Positions 16,002 through 25,000 are shown, numbered from the stretch's first letter. The stretch: DNA of 64,000 bases from Actinophytocola sp036378875 (GCF_036378875.1 NZ_DASUVO010000076.1:1-64000); one strand, 5' to 3'. A program made the numbers and translations. Notes: generated by a model not told the origin, from the sequence alone.

Positions 16002-16805
16002 ATGAGCACCCTCACCTACACGATCATCGACGCCGCCGACAGCTCGTTGAACAAGACCAGCGTGCTGGTCACCGGCGAGACGGAGGCCGTCGTCGTGGAC
16101 GCGGCCTTCACCCGCGCCGACGGGCACCGGATCGTCGCCGCGGTCCTCGACTCCGGCAAGCGACTGACCACCGTGCTGATCACCGCAGGCGACCCGGACT
16201 TCTACTTCGGCTCCGAGGTCATCGCCGACGCCTTCCCGGAGGCGGTGTTCCTGGCACCGGCCGACGTCATCGAGCACATCCGCGACAGCTACGAGAAGAA
16301 GCTGGTCGCGTGGGCGCACCTCGGCGCCAACCTGCCCACGCGGCTGGTCGACATCACGGCGCTGACCGCACCATCGGTCACTGTGGACGGTGTGGACCTG
16401 GAAGTGCGCCGCGGCAGCACGGAGTTGGGTGACCGCGCCTGGTACGTCTTCGAACCGGCGGCACGCGTGCTGATCGGCGGTGTGCTGCTGTTCCAGGGAC
16501 TGCATGTGTGGACCGCCGACTCGGCCACGACCGAACAGCGGACGGAATGGCTCCGCGTCCTCGACGACCTGGAGGCGCTCGAGCCGACCTTCGTGTCCGC
16601 AGGCCACCGCATCGCCGGGGCGACCGACCTGACCGCGATCCGGCACACGCGCGAATACCTGCGGTTCTTCGAGAAGACTGTCGCCGACGCGACAGACGCC
16701 GCCGCCGCGGAGGAAAGCCTGCTGGCCGCCTACCCGGACGCCGGACTGCGCATCGCCGCCTCGCTCGGCACCAAGGTCGCGAAGGGCGAGATGACGTGGG
16801 GCTGA
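16002..16805 (+). CDS. MBL-fold protein with degenerate metal-binding motif
   Basis: 267 residues; ATG follows AAAGGACAC. The overall layout is that of a metallo-beta-lactamase fold (LVTGETEAVVVDAAF, then VLITAGDPDFYFGSEV, later SAGHR). The canonical HxHxDH motif is replaced by Ala62-Gly-Asp64-Pro-Asp66-Phe67, so all three histidines of the motif are gone and only the Asp is kept; the second metal Asp strand reads IGGVLLFQG. Hydrolysis by the normal dinuclear site is therefore doubtful. It may be a binding protein or use one metal. Cotranscribed with the DsbA-like and SnoaL-like genes. Confidence 0.82.
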   Translation: MSTLTYTIIDAADSSLNKTSVLVTGETEAVVVDAAFTRADGHRIVAAVLDSGKRLTTVLITAGDPDFYFGSEVIADAFPEAVFLAPADVIEHIRDSYEKKLVAWAHLGANLPTRLVDITALTAPSVTVDGVDLEVRRGSTELGDRAWYVFEPAARVLIGGVLLFQGLHVWTADSATTEQRTEWLRVLDDLEALEPTFVSAGHRIAGATDLTAIRHTREYLRFFEKTVADATDAAAAEESLLAAYPDAGLRIAASLGTKVAKGEMTWG

Positions 16806-17206
16806 CCCCGGACGACACCGCGCCGGCCACCGTCGTCCGGCGCCAGTACCTCGCGTCCGCCGCTGGCGACCTGGCCGCTCTGCGGGCGACCCTCGCACCC
16901 GACGTGGAGTGGACGGAGATGGCCGGCTTCCCACTCGCCGGCACCTACCGCACCCCCGATGGCGTGACGACCAACGTCATGGAGAAACTCGCGCAGGACT
17001 GGGACAACTGGACCGCCCACGACGACACCTACGTCGTCGACGGCGAGAACGTCGTCGTCCTGGCCCGCTACACGGCGACCCACAGGACGACCCACAAGCC
17101 GCTCAACGTCCGAGTGGCACACCACTTCACCGTGCGCGGCGGCCTGATCGTCCGATTCGAACAGTTCACCGACACAGCGCTGGTCCGCGACGCGGCCACC
17201 GAGTGA
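16796..17206 (+). CDS. SnoaL/NTF2-like protein
   Basis: 136 residues from GTG 16796, which overlaps the end of the MBL gene by 10 nt and follows AAGGGCGAG. The cone-shaped NTF2 fold is indicated by YLASAAGDLAALRATLAPDV near the start, EMAGFPLAGTYRTPDGV, and the late strands HHFTVRGGLIVRFEQFTDT. Proteins of this group include ketosteroid-isomerase-like and polyketide cyclase-like enzymes and many with no known activity. The substrate is unknown. Its stop codon directly abuts that of the convergent rhamnosidase. Confidence 0.83.
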   Translation: MGLTPDDTAPATVVRRQYLASAAGDLAALRATLAPDVEWTEMAGFPLAGTYRTPDGVTTNVMEKLAQDWDNWTAHDDTYVVDGENVVVLARYTATHRTTHKPLNVRVAHHFTVRGGLIVRFEQFTDTALVRDAATE

Positions 17207-19960
17207 TCAGAGCGCTGCCAGGGCCTTCTCGATCGCCTCGAGAACGTGCAGTGGGGCCTTGTTGAGGGGTTCGCGAAGTTGGCGACCGGGCGTCCAGCGG
17301 GTCGTGCGGCGGAACACCTCGGCTCGTTCCGGGTCGGTGGCGCGGATCGCGGTGAGCACCGCTCGGTAGGCCTCGGGGTCGTCGATGATCTCGGCGAGGC
17401 TGCTCGACAGGTTCAGCTGGCCGCGGGTGGGTGCCGGGCGCGGGTGGTTCTCGGTCCAGGTGTGGGTTCCGCTGCCGACGTCGAAGACCGCGCCGGACGG
17501 GAGTTCTACCCGCGCGGTCGTGTTCGGGGGCACCTCGGCGCGGAAGCGCACGCGGTCGCCCTCCCGCTGCCAGCCGGCGCTCGCCCTGCCGTAGGGCGTT
17601 TCGTGCCACGCCGAGGCGTCGTCGAGGTCGGCGAGCAGTGTCGGGGTGATGCGGATGGTCCGGTATCCGGGCTCCAGCGGCGCGAGGCCGGCGACCTCGC
17701 GGTGCAGCCAGTCCGCCACGGCGCCGAGCGCGTAGTGGTTGAACGACGTCATCTGCCCCGGGTTGATCGAGCCGTCCTCGAGCATCGAGTCCCAGCGTTC
17801 CCAGATGGTCGTGGCGCCCATCGTGACCGGGTAGAGCCAGGACGGGCACTCGGTCTGCGTCAGTAGTCGCGACGCGGCGTCGGCGTGTCCGGTGGCGGTG
17901 AGCGCGTCGCAGATGACCGGGGTGCCGACGAACCCGGTGGCGATGCGGTAGCCAGACGCGCGGACGAGGTCACGCAGCCGCTCCCCCATCGCGTCCCGCC
18001 GCGGGCCGTCGACGAGCCCGAACACGATCGCCAGCGCGTACGCGGTGGGTGCGTCGGACATCATCCGGCCCATCGGGGTGACGTAGGCGTCGCGGAAGGA
18101 CTCGGCGATCCGGGTGGCCAGGTCGGCGTAGTGCCGCGCCTCCGTGTCGTGTCCTAACTGGACCGCGGCCTTGGCGGTCAGGTCCGCCGAGCGGTAGAAG
18201 TACGCGGTCGCGACGATGTCGGCGTCGGTCTTCGCCGCGGCGGGGCGGTCGGGTGGCGCGTCGGGGTCGAGCCAGTCCCCGAACTGCAGACCGTCCTGCC
18301 ACAGCAGTGTTTCCCCGGCCCGCGCCTCGATCAGGTCCACCCACGTCGCCATCGCCTCGAAGCAGGTTCGCAACCCGTCGAGGTCGCCGAACCGCTCCCA
18401 CAGCACAGACGGGACGACGGTGATCGCGTCCCCCCACGCGGCTACCGGGTCGAACAGGCCAGGCACCTGCGGGATCACCGCCGGCACGACCATGGGGACA
18501 ACCCCGCCCGCCGCCCGCTGCTCGAGCATCACGTCCTCGAGCCAGGAGCGGAGGAACGCGTCGCAGTCGTAGAGGAAGGACGCGGTCGGGGCGAACACCT
18601 GGATGTCGCCGGTCCAGCCGAGCCGCTCGTCACGCTGCGGACAGTCGGTGGGGATCGACAGGAAGTTACCCCGCATGCCCCAGACCACGTTGTCGTGGAA
18701 CCGTTGCAGCAACGCGTGTGTGGTGGTGAAGCCGCCGGTCCTGCGCATGTCGCTGTGCACGACGGCGGCCGTGACGCGGTCCGGGGTGAACTCGCCCGGC
18801 CAGTTCTCGATCTCGGCGTAACGGAAGCCGTGGAAGGTCCAGCGCGGCTCCCAGATCTCCTCGCCGTCACCGGCGAGCGTGTAGTGGTCCGTCGCCGCGG
18901 CGTTCCGGAGTGGACGGACGCCGGGTTCGCCGTGCTCCAGCACTTCCGCGTGGCGCAGGGTGATCGTGTGCCCACGCTCGCCCTCGACGCGGATCCGCAG
19001 ACGGCCGACGAGGTTCTGACCGAAGTCGAGCACCGTCCTGCCGCTCGGAGTGGTGAGCACGTGCTGAACCGGCAGGTGCTCGACCACCCGCACGGGCGGG
19101 GACGAACGCACGGTGGGCACCACGTCCGGTCCGTCCACAATCGAGACCGGCGTCCAGCCCGCGTCGTCGAAGTCGGGCAACGACCAACCCGGCACGCACA
19201 GCCGCGCGTCGTAGGTCTCGCCCTGGTAGATGCTGGCGGCGACGACCGGACCCGGCGCGTGCCGCCACCGTTCGTCGGTGCTGACCGTCTCCTCGGTGCC
19301 GTCGGCATACTCCAGGACGAGCTGCGCGGCCACCGCGGGCGGGCCGGTGTAGAAACGCCGTGCCGCGTCGCGGAAGCCGAAGCGTTCGGTGTACCAGCCG
19401 CCGGTGAGGACGACGCCGATCGCGTTGGTGCCACGCCGCAGAAGGGCCGTGACGTCGTGCACTTCCGCGTTCAACCGCCACTGATAGCTGGTCCAGCCGG
19501 GTTTCAGCTCGGCGTCGTCCAGTGGCGTGCCGTTGACCTCGACGTCGTACGCGCCGAGCGCCGTGCTGTACAGCAGTGCCCGCCGCACCTCGCGGCGAAC
19601 CTCGACGGTGCCGCGGATCAACCGCGGCTCCTCGGCACCCGAACCGACGAACGTGGCGTGCCACTGATCGAGCGCGGCGAAGGTCACCTCGGTCTCCAGG
19701 CTCCACGACGACACCGACCCGTCCACGCCGTGGACACGCACGCGGACCCGGGCCGTCTCCCGTGGCCGCAGCGGCGGGAACGGCCACGAGACGAGGACCG
19801 AGTCCCGCCCGTGGATCACGACCGAAGTCGTGATTCCCCGCCGCACCACGGAAAGCTCCGCCCGCGCCTGGAGCCAGCCGGGGATCGTGGTGCTCGTCTG
19901 CCATGACACGGGGGGCTCAGCGCCCAGCCCTGTTCGTGGCGCACCGACCGTGAGCGTCAC
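17207..19960 (-). CDS. Alpha-L-rhamnosidase, GH78, cytoplasmic
   Basis: 917 residues without a signal peptide. The layout is that of bacterial GH78: N-terminal beta domains, a lectin-like domain with the GETYDARL region, the (alpha/alpha)6 barrel and a C-terminal beta domain. The general acid lies in TDCPQRDERLGWTGD (about residue 440) and the base in TTIWERWD (about 720). An extra C-terminal tail of about 80 residues follows (SSLAEIIDDPEAYRAVL, then REPLNKAPLHVLEAI) that resembles the end of some glycosidase accessory domains. It removes terminal alpha-L-rhamnose. The GTG start overlaps the MFS stop by 4 nt, so uptake and hydrolysis are coupled. Confidence 0.93.
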   Translation of the reverse strand: MTLTVGAPRTGLGAEPPVSWQTSTTIPGWLQARAELSVVRRGITTSVVIHGRDSVLVSWPFPPLRPRETARVRVRVHGVDGSVSSWSLETEVTFAALDQWHATFVGSGAEEPRLIRGTVEVRREVRRALLYSTALGAYDVEVNGTPLDDAELKPGWTSYQWRLNAEVHDVTALLRRGTNAIGVVLTGGWYTERFGFRDAARRFYTGPPAVAAQLVLEYADGTEETVSTDERWRHAPGPVVAASIYQGETYDARLCVPGWSLPDFDDAGWTPVSIVDGPDVVPTVRSSPPVRVVEHLPVQHVLTTPSGRTVLDFGQNLVGRLRIRVEGERGHTITLRHAEVLEHGEPGVRPLRNAAATDHYTLAGDGEEIWEPRWTFHGFRYAEIENWPGEFTPDRVTAAVVHSDMRRTGGFTTTHALLQRFHDNVVWGMRGNFLSIPTDCPQRDERLGWTGDIQVFAPTASFLYDCDAFLRSWLEDVMLEQRAAGGVVPMVVPAVIPQVPGLFDPVAAWGDAITVVPSVLWERFGDLDGLRTCFEAMATWVDLIEARAGETLLWQDGLQFGDWLDPDAPPDRPAAAKTDADIVATAYFYRSADLTAKAAVQLGHDTEARHYADLATRIAESFRDAYVTPMGRMMSDAPTAYALAIVFGLVDGPRRDAMGERLRDLVRASGYRIATGFVGTPVICDALTATGHADAASRLLTQTECPSWLYPVTMGATTIWERWDSMLEDGSINPGQMTSFNHYALGAVADWLHREVAGLAPLEPGYRTIRITPTLLADLDDASAWHETPYGRASAGWQREGDRVRFRAEVPPNTTARVELPSGAVFDVGSGTHTWTENHPRPAPTRGQLNLSSSLAEIIDDPEAYRAVLTAIRATDPERAEVFRRTTRWTPGRQLREPLNKAPLHVLEAIEKALAAL

Positions 19961-21240
19961 CGGACCGCCTCGGCGACGGGCGCGGCGACGGAAACCGCCT
20001 CGTGGCTACCGCGTGCCCAGCGGATGATCACCGCGCCGACCGCACCCGACACCAGCGCGAACACGCTCAGCATGGCGAAGAGACCGGACGGGCTCCACGC
20101 GATCAGCGCCGGCGTGAGCAGGGCGAACCCCGACGCGGCGAACCGGGCCACGGCCATGGTCGTGCCCTGGACCGTCGCCCGTGCGTTGACCGGGAACGAC
20201 TCCTGGGTCCAGATCTTGTACAGCGCCTCGCCGATGAACGGGAACGCCAGGTTGTAGAGCACGAGCGCGACGATCATCGCCGGCAGCACGGTGCCACCGG
20301 TCACCGCGATCAGAAGTTGGCACGAGGTGAACACGGCGACGCCGCCGGCGAAGAAGCGGCTGCGCCACCTCGTGTCGGCGATGCGGGTGAACGCGATCGT
20401 GCCGGCCAAGCCGATGAGCGTGGTCACGAACGACAGCGCCGTCGCCGTGGTCTGGGTGGTACCGCCCACGGTGACGAGGAAGTAGGTCTTGAACGACCCG
20501 AACGTGTTGGCGACCAGCGTGAAGAACCCGTAGAACAGCGCTGTCAGCACGATCATCGCGCGGAACGCGGGGGTCGTGAGCAGTGCCCGCAGCGGCAGCG
20601 CGGTCGACGGGTCGACCCCGTCCGCGGTGTGCCGGGCGACGGCCTCCGCCTCCAACTGCCGGAACGGCGGGTAGAACGCGCGGAACGCGAACGTCGCGAC
20701 CCCGAGGACCGCGAGCACGCCGAAGATCAGGCTGACGCCGAGGACGCCGAGCGTGGACACGGCGAACCCGAGCGAGGTCGCGAACACGACACCCGCGGTC
20801 CACATCACGTGCGTGAACGCGACCAGCCTGCCCTGCGCGCCGGCCGGCGCCCGTTCGGAGAGCACGGCGATCGACGTTGGCAGGTCCGCGCCGGCCGCGA
20901 TCCCGATCACGACGACACCGGTGATCAGCACGGCCGGGTTCGGGGCGAACGCGATGGCGGTCGCCGCAACGGCGTACCCGAGGATCGTGACCGAGAAGAC
21001 GCGTCCCCGGCCGAACAGGTCGGCGATCCGGCCGCCGGTCAGCGCACCGACCGCGATGAACAGGGTCAACGCGGAGCCGAGGACACCGACCGTCCACACA
21101 TCCAGGTCGAACCGCTCCTGCCACAGCGCGAGCCCCAGCCCGACAGAGATGATCGCGCCCGAGTCGAGGAACGACGCCATGCCGGCGGCGACCGCGAGCT
21201 TCCAGTGCCTGGCGTCCGGGGCGGTGGGCGTGTCGGCCAT
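19957..21240 (-). CDS. MFS sugar/glycoside transporter
   Basis: 427 residues with about twelve membrane segments; ATG 21240 follows GAGGGG. GMASFLDSGAIISVG opens the protein, GRIADLFGRGRVFSV is the helix 2-3 loop motif, and GAIA-type and ESFP segments follow. It is a close paralogue of the transporter at 45018-46322, which starts with GMASYLDSGALVTSG. Both sit beside GH78 genes and candidate TGAAACGTTTCA-type sites, so both probably import rhamnosides or products of rhamnoside hydrolysis by proton symport. It is translationally coupled to the GH78 gene. Confidence 0.85.
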   Translation of the reverse strand: MADTPTAPDARHWKLAVAAGMASFLDSGAIISVGLGLALWQERFDLDVWTVGVLGSALTLFIAVGALTGGRIADLFGRGRVFSVTILGYAVAATAIAFAPNPAVLITGVVVIGIAAGADLPTSIAVLSERAPAGAQGRLVAFTHVMWTAGVVFATSLGFAVSTLGVLGVSLIFGVLAVLGVATFAFRAFYPPFRQLEAEAVARHTADGVDPSTALPLRALLTTPAFRAMIVLTALFYGFFTLVANTFGSFKTYFLVTVGGTTQTTATALSFVTTLIGLAGTIAFTRIADTRWRSRFFAGGVAVFTSCQLLIAVTGGTVLPAMIVALVLYNLAFPFIGEALYKIWTQESFPVNARATVQGTTMAVARFAASGFALLTPALIAWSPSGLFAMLSVFALVSGAVGAVIIRWARGSHEAVSVAAPVAEAVR

Positions 21241-21263
21241 GAGTAGTCCCCTCACCGTTGAAG

Positions 21264-21275
21264 TGATACGTTTCA
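21264..21275. promoter_or_regulatory. LacI-type operator, TGAAACGTTTCA class
   Basis: TGATACGTTTCA lies 24 nt upstream of the MFS start and matches the perfect palindrome found at 53548-53559 at 11 of 12 positions. The central CpG with AAACG half-sites is typical of LacI-family operators. The neighbouring LacI gene at 21348-22352 is the natural candidate to bind it. Confidence 0.65.
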
Positions 21276-21329
21276 ATCGGCCCAATGTTCCGAAGGTCGC
21301 ACTTCAGGAAGGGGATCGTCAAGACCTTT

Positions 21330-21343
21330 GTAAAACGATTTAC
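21330..21343. promoter_or_regulatory. Second LacI-type operator upstream of MFS-GH78 operon
   Basis: GTAAAACGATTTAC has perfect 5-bp outer arms (GTAAA/TTTAC) and a CpG centre, 67 bp from the centre of the first site and 5 nt after the LacI stop. It matches TGAAACGTTTCA at 9 of 12 positions. Two sites flanking the promoter would allow looping by a tetrameric or paired LacI protein. Confidence 0.5.
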
Positions 21344-21347
21344 TGCC

Positions 21348-22352
21348 TCACGTCGAGGCCCGGACCACCAGTTCGGGTGAGAACTCGACGTGTGGGCGAA
21401 CGCCGCCCCCACCCCTGCCGAGGAGGGCGATCTCGTCGAACAGCAGGTCGGCCGCCGCGGCCCCCAGCTCGGCGTGCGGGGTCCGAACGGTGGTGAGCGG
21501 CACGATCGTCGACTGGGCGAACTCGATGTCGTCGTACCCGACCACCGCGATGTCGTCGGGCACCCGGACACTCTGGGCGGCGACGAACGCCTGTGTCACA
21601 CCGATCGCGAGCAGGTCGTTGGCGCAGAACAACGCCTCCGGCCGGCTGGCCGGGTCCCGGCGGGCGATGCCATCGGCACACGCGATCCCGGCCGCGACCG
21701 TGCGCTCGGGCACCGGGATGACCTCGAGCGTGGCGTCCGGGACGTCGCCGATCACCGACATCGCCCCGTGCAGCCGGTCCTCGACCTGCCGCAGAGCCAG
21801 CGACGAGGTGACGAAACCGATCCGCCGACGCCCCTGCGCCACGAGGTGTTCCACCGCGAGACGCCCACCCAGCACGTGGTCCGTCGACACCGACGCCTGC
21901 TCGTCGCCGACCGCGCGCCGCGCGCTGAGCACGCTCGCGATGCCCCGTGTCCGCAGCCGCGCCAGCTCCGGTTCGACGTCGCCGAGGGGCGCGATGATGA
22001 TGCCGCTGACGCGCTGTTTCTCGAACAGCTCCAGGTAGCTCCGCTCCCGGTCGCGCGAGCCCGTGTCGTTGGCCATGAGCAGGTACATGTCCCGCGCCGA
22101 CACGCGTTCCTCGATGGCCCTGGCGATCTCGGGGGTCGTCGCGCTCGCCAGCTCGAACGCGATGTAGCCGACCACCGGGCTCGTCCCGGTGCGCAGGACG
22201 CGAGCGGCGTCGTTGGGCACGAAACCGAGCGTCTCGACCGCCTGCCGCACCCGCTCCCGCGTCGACGCCGACAGCTTCGCCGGCTTGTGGAAGTAGTTCG
22301 ACACCGAGGCCGGCGAAACCCGGGCCAACTCCGCGACGTCGCGGATCGTCAC
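21348..22352 (-). CDS. LacI-family transcriptional regulator
   Basis: 334 residues from GTG 22352; CTG 22361, nearer to the GGAGG box, is an alternative. The N-terminal headpiece reads VTIRDVAELARVSPASVSNYF, with HKPAKLSASTRERVRQAVETLGF completing the hinge region in segments, then a periplasmic-binding-like sensor ending in GYDDIEFAQ and VPLTTV. It is encoded directly upstream of, and on the same strand as, the MFS-GH78 pair with two operator-like palindromes between, so it probably represses them in the absence of a rhamnoside-derived sugar. It may also act on the similar sites at 46566 and 53548. Confidence 0.9.
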   Translation of the reverse strand: MTIRDVAELARVSPASVSNYFHKPAKLSASTRERVRQAVETLGFVPNDAARVLRTGTSPVVGYIAFELASATTPEIARAIEERVSARDMYLLMANDTGSRDRERSYLELFEKQRVSGIIIAPLGDVEPELARLRTRGIASVLSARRAVGDEQASVSTDHVLGGRLAVEHLVAQGRRRIGFVTSSLALRQVEDRLHGAMSVIGDVPDATLEVIPVPERTVAAGIACADGIARRDPASRPEALFCANDLLAIGVTQAFVAAQSVRVPDDIAVVGYDDIEFAQSTIVPLTTVRTPHAELGAAAADLLFDEIALLGRGGGGVRPHVEFSPELVVRAST

Positions 22353-22428
22353 CTTGTTCAGCGGTCCTCCCTGATCACCCGGCCCATCGTAGGACCTGGT
22401 CGGCACCCATGTGACACCATCGGTCGCC

Positions 22429-23439
22429 ATGGGGCGGGCGCCGGGAATGATGGACGTGGCACGCGAGGCGGGCGTGTCCCACGTGACGGTGTCCCGTGTG
22501 CTGAACGACCACCCGTCCGTGCGGCCGGAGACCCGCGCCAGGGTCGAGGCCGCGATCGAGAAGCTCGGTTACCGCCCCAACAGTGTCGCCCGTGCGCTCA
22601 AGTCCCGCCGTTCCTCGACGATCGGGGTGGTGCTCGCGGGCGAGGAGCTGTACGAGCTACCGCGCATCCTGCGTGGTGTGCAGGGCGCGGCACAACGGGC
22701 CGGGTACTGGGTGAACCTGGCCAGCTGGCAGGGCGGCACGACCAGGGACCTGACCGAGACGCTGCGGCGGCTCACCGACCAGGCGGTCGAGGCCATCGCC
22801 GTCATCGCCGACCGGCCCATGGTCGTGGACGCCATGGCCGACATCGTCACGGGCGTGCCGATCAGCGTGATCATGTCCGGCAACGTGCCCAACCCGGAGC
22901 TGGGCTTCGTCGAGTTCGACCAGGAACTCGGCGCTCGGCTTGCCGTGGCGCACCTGCTGGAGCTGGGACACCGGCACATCGTTCATCTGGCCGGGCCGAC
23001 GAGCACCTTCGACTTCTTGGCGCGGGTCGAGGGCTGGCGAGCCGCGATGGCGGACGCGCCGGAGGCCCGCGGCGAGCTACTGGAGGGCGAGTTCGACGGG
23101 AACGGCGGCTACCGGCTGGCCCACCACCTCGTCACCCGGCCCGAGGAGCTGCCGACCGCGATCTTCGCCGGCAACGACCTGATGGCCATGGGGGTGCTGG
23201 CGGCGTTCGCCCACCACGGCGTCAAGGTCCCGGACGACGTCTCGCTGGTCGGGTTCGACGACATCCCCGGAGCGGCCTACCAGGTGCCGTCGCTCACCAC
23301 GGTGCGCCAGGACTTCGCCCGGCTCGGTGCGCGTGGCGTGGAGCAGGTGTTGGGGCTGATGGCTGGCGAACCGGCGTCGTGCGAGCGGATCGCCCCCGAA
23401 CTCGTGGTGCGCCGCAGCACCGCGCCACCCCGGGCCTAG
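22429..23439 (+). CDS. LacI-family transcriptional regulator
   Basis: 336 residues from ATG 22429; GTG 22411 in the same frame is an alternative. The headpiece MMDVAREAGVSHVTVSRVLN is followed by HPSVRPETRARVEAAIEKLGY, and the sensor ends with GFDDIPGAAYQVPSLTTV. It is divergent from the first LacI gene (76 nt apart) and convergent with a GH43 gene, overlapping its stop by 4 nt. Its target may be the GH43 gene and the sugar ABC operon, which share the TGTAAACGTTAACA site. Confidence 0.9.
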   Translation: MGRAPGMMDVAREAGVSHVTVSRVLNDHPSVRPETRARVEAAIEKLGYRPNSVARALKSRRSSTIGVVLAGEELYELPRILRGVQGAAQRAGYWVNLASWQGGTTRDLTETLRRLTDQAVEAIAVIADRPMVVDAMADIVTGVPISVIMSGNVPNPELGFVEFDQELGARLAVAHLLELGHRHIVHLAGPTSTFDFLARVEGWRAAMADAPEARGELLEGEFDGNGGYRLAHHLVTRPEELPTAIFAGNDLMAMGVLAAFAHHGVKVPDDVSLVGFDDIPGAAYQVPSLTTVRQDFARLGARGVEQVLGLMAGEPASCERIAPELVVRRSTAPPRA

Positions 23440-24911
23440 CGTGGCTGGTAGTCGAAGGAGCGGATGTGTGCGCGACTGCCGCTGGGGTGGCCGTTGCTCG
23501 TCGCGTAGAGACCCAAGTAGACACCCACGAAACCGCCTGCCCGCTCGGTGCTGAAGAAGGACCGCTCGATGGTGCCCAGACTGGTCTCGTTGTGGCAGAA
23601 GGTGTAGCCGGCCTCGTCCGCCTCGATCGTCAGCACCACCTCGTTCTCTGTCACCGGCATGGTTGCCACGCGGGAACTCGTGCCCGCTTCGCGGACTGTC
23701 AGCACCACGGTGTCCTTGGTGAGAGCGAGGGTGACGTGGTGGTCCTGGTTCTGGAAGACGACCAGACCTGCCTCCTCCGCCGGATGTGCCGCGGCGAAGC
23801 CGATCCGTGCCCGCACGTGGCAGCGCACGTGTTGCTGGCGCCGACCGACGAACGCCGGCACGCCCAGGGTGCTGAGCGGCTCCGGCCCCACGCGGAGGTC
23901 GAAACCGTTGGGGGATGGCCTGATGTCGACCGGGCCGCGAAGACTGTTCCACTCCAGACCGAACGCCGGCTCGGCGGTGGACTGTCCTGATGCGATCGAT
24001 GGCAGCCGCTCCGACAGGCGCACGGCACCCGTCTCGGGAGCGAAGACAGGTCCGTGAGCGGTCCAGGTGACGGGCACCAGGAACACCTCTCTGCCGAGCG
24101 TGTGGGTGCCGTCGATGGGCCGTACCCCGAGCGTCACGGCCCAGGTCTCGCCGTCGGGGGTGTCCACGAGGTCGGCGTGGCCGACGTTGTGGATGGGTTC
24201 GTCGGGGCCGCGGTGGCGGTGGGTCAGCAGAGGACTGCGTGGATCGGTGACGTATGGGCCGGTGACGGCGTCGGCGTGTGCCGCGGTCACGCTGTGGTTG
24301 CTCTCGGTCCCGCCCTCGGCGGCGATCAGGTGGTACCGACCGTCGCGTTTGTACAGATGCGGCGCCTCCACCCACGCGCCGCGAACGGCACCGTGCCAGA
24401 GCACGTGCGTGGGGCCGACGAGCTTGAGCCGGTCGGTGTCCAGTTCCCGCAGCCACAACTCCCCCGGGCCGTTCGACGAGTTCGCGTCCCGGCAGGCGGT
24501 GAACCAGCACCGGCCGTCGTCGTCGAAGAACAGCGACGGGTCGATGCCGTCGGCGTCGAGCGGGACGGGGTCCGACCACGGCCCGGCCGGGTCGTCTGCG
24601 GTGACGACGAACGTGAGGCTTCCCCGCCGGTTCCTGGCCAGGGTCGAGACGACGTAGAACGTGCCGTCGTGCTGGCGGATGGTCGGCGCCCAGATGCCGT
24701 CCGAGACGTCCAGCCCGTTCAGCGGCAGCTGTTCCGGCCGGTTCAGCACGTGCGTGAGCTGACGCCAGTGGACCAGGTCGCGGCTGTGGAACAGCGGGAT
24801 GCCGGGGTAGTAGGCGAAAGACGAGGTGACCAGGTAGAAGTCCGCGCCCACCCGGCAGATCGACGGGTCCGGGTGGCTACCGGGCAGGACCGGGTTGCGG
24901 AAGGTTCGCAC
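23436..24911 (-). CDS. GH43 glycosidase (beta-xylosidase / alpha-L-arabinofuranosidase type)
   Basis: 491 residues without a signal peptide, so intracellular. The five-bladed propeller carries the three GH43 carboxylates: Asp15 in HPDPS (base), Asp124 in DGIDPS (pKa modulator) and Glu182 in WVEAPHLY (acid). The C-terminal half is a beta-sandwich of the GH43 C2 type (QQHVRCHVRARIGF, SFFSTERAGGFVGVY). It would release xylose or arabinose from imported oligosaccharides. The GTG start lies 89 nt from the divergent substrate-binding protein gene with a shared palindrome, so both are probably coregulated. Confidence 0.9.
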   Translation of the reverse strand: MRTFRNPVLPGSHPDPSICRVGADFYLVTSSFAYYPGIPLFHSRDLVHWRQLTHVLNRPEQLPLNGLDVSDGIWAPTIRQHDGTFYVVSTLARNRRGSLTFVVTADDPAGPWSDPVPLDADGIDPSLFFDDDGRCWFTACRDANSSNGPGELWLRELDTDRLKLVGPTHVLWHGAVRGAWVEAPHLYKRDGRYHLIAAEGGTESNHSVTAAHADAVTGPYVTDPRSPLLTHRHRGPDEPIHNVGHADLVDTPDGETWAVTLGVRPIDGTHTLGREVFLVPVTWTAHGPVFAPETGAVRLSERLPSIASGQSTAEPAFGLEWNSLRGPVDIRPSPNGFDLRVGPEPLSTLGVPAFVGRRQQHVRCHVRARIGFAAAHPAEEAGLVVFQNQDHHVTLALTKDTVVLTVREAGTSSRVATMPVTENEVVLTIEADEAGYTFCHNETSLGTIERSFFSTERAGGFVGVYLGLYATSNGHPSGSRAHIRSFDYQPR

Positions 24912-24942
24912 GGCGGCTCTTTCACCGAAGGGCTTGACAGCA

Positions 24943-24956
24943 TGTAAACGTTAACA
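24943..24956. promoter_or_regulatory. LacI-type operator between GH43 and sugar ABC operon
   Basis: TGTAAACGTTAACA is a near-perfect palindrome (12 of 14 positions symmetric) located in the 89-nt divergent gap. A consensus -35 box TTGACA occupies 24934-24939 on the + strand just before it, with a weak -10 (CAGATT) near 24958, so the operator would lie in the spacer of the ABC operon promoter. It belongs to a different half-site class (TGTTAACG) from the TGAAACG sites. Confidence 0.65.
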
Positions 24957-25000
24957 TCAGATTGGACGCCGACACGCTCCACAGCGCCGAGGAGACCGTC

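Noticed and set aside
18695..19906. A 403-codon open frame antisense to the GH78 gene
   Set aside because: No conserved domains; the reverse strand encodes an unambiguous GH78 enzyme.
21390..23990. An 866-codon open frame on the + strand
   Set aside because: It lies antisense to a clear LacI gene and out of frame with another, is rich in Arg, Pro and Gly, and shows no domain pattern; a typical GC-rich shadow frame.
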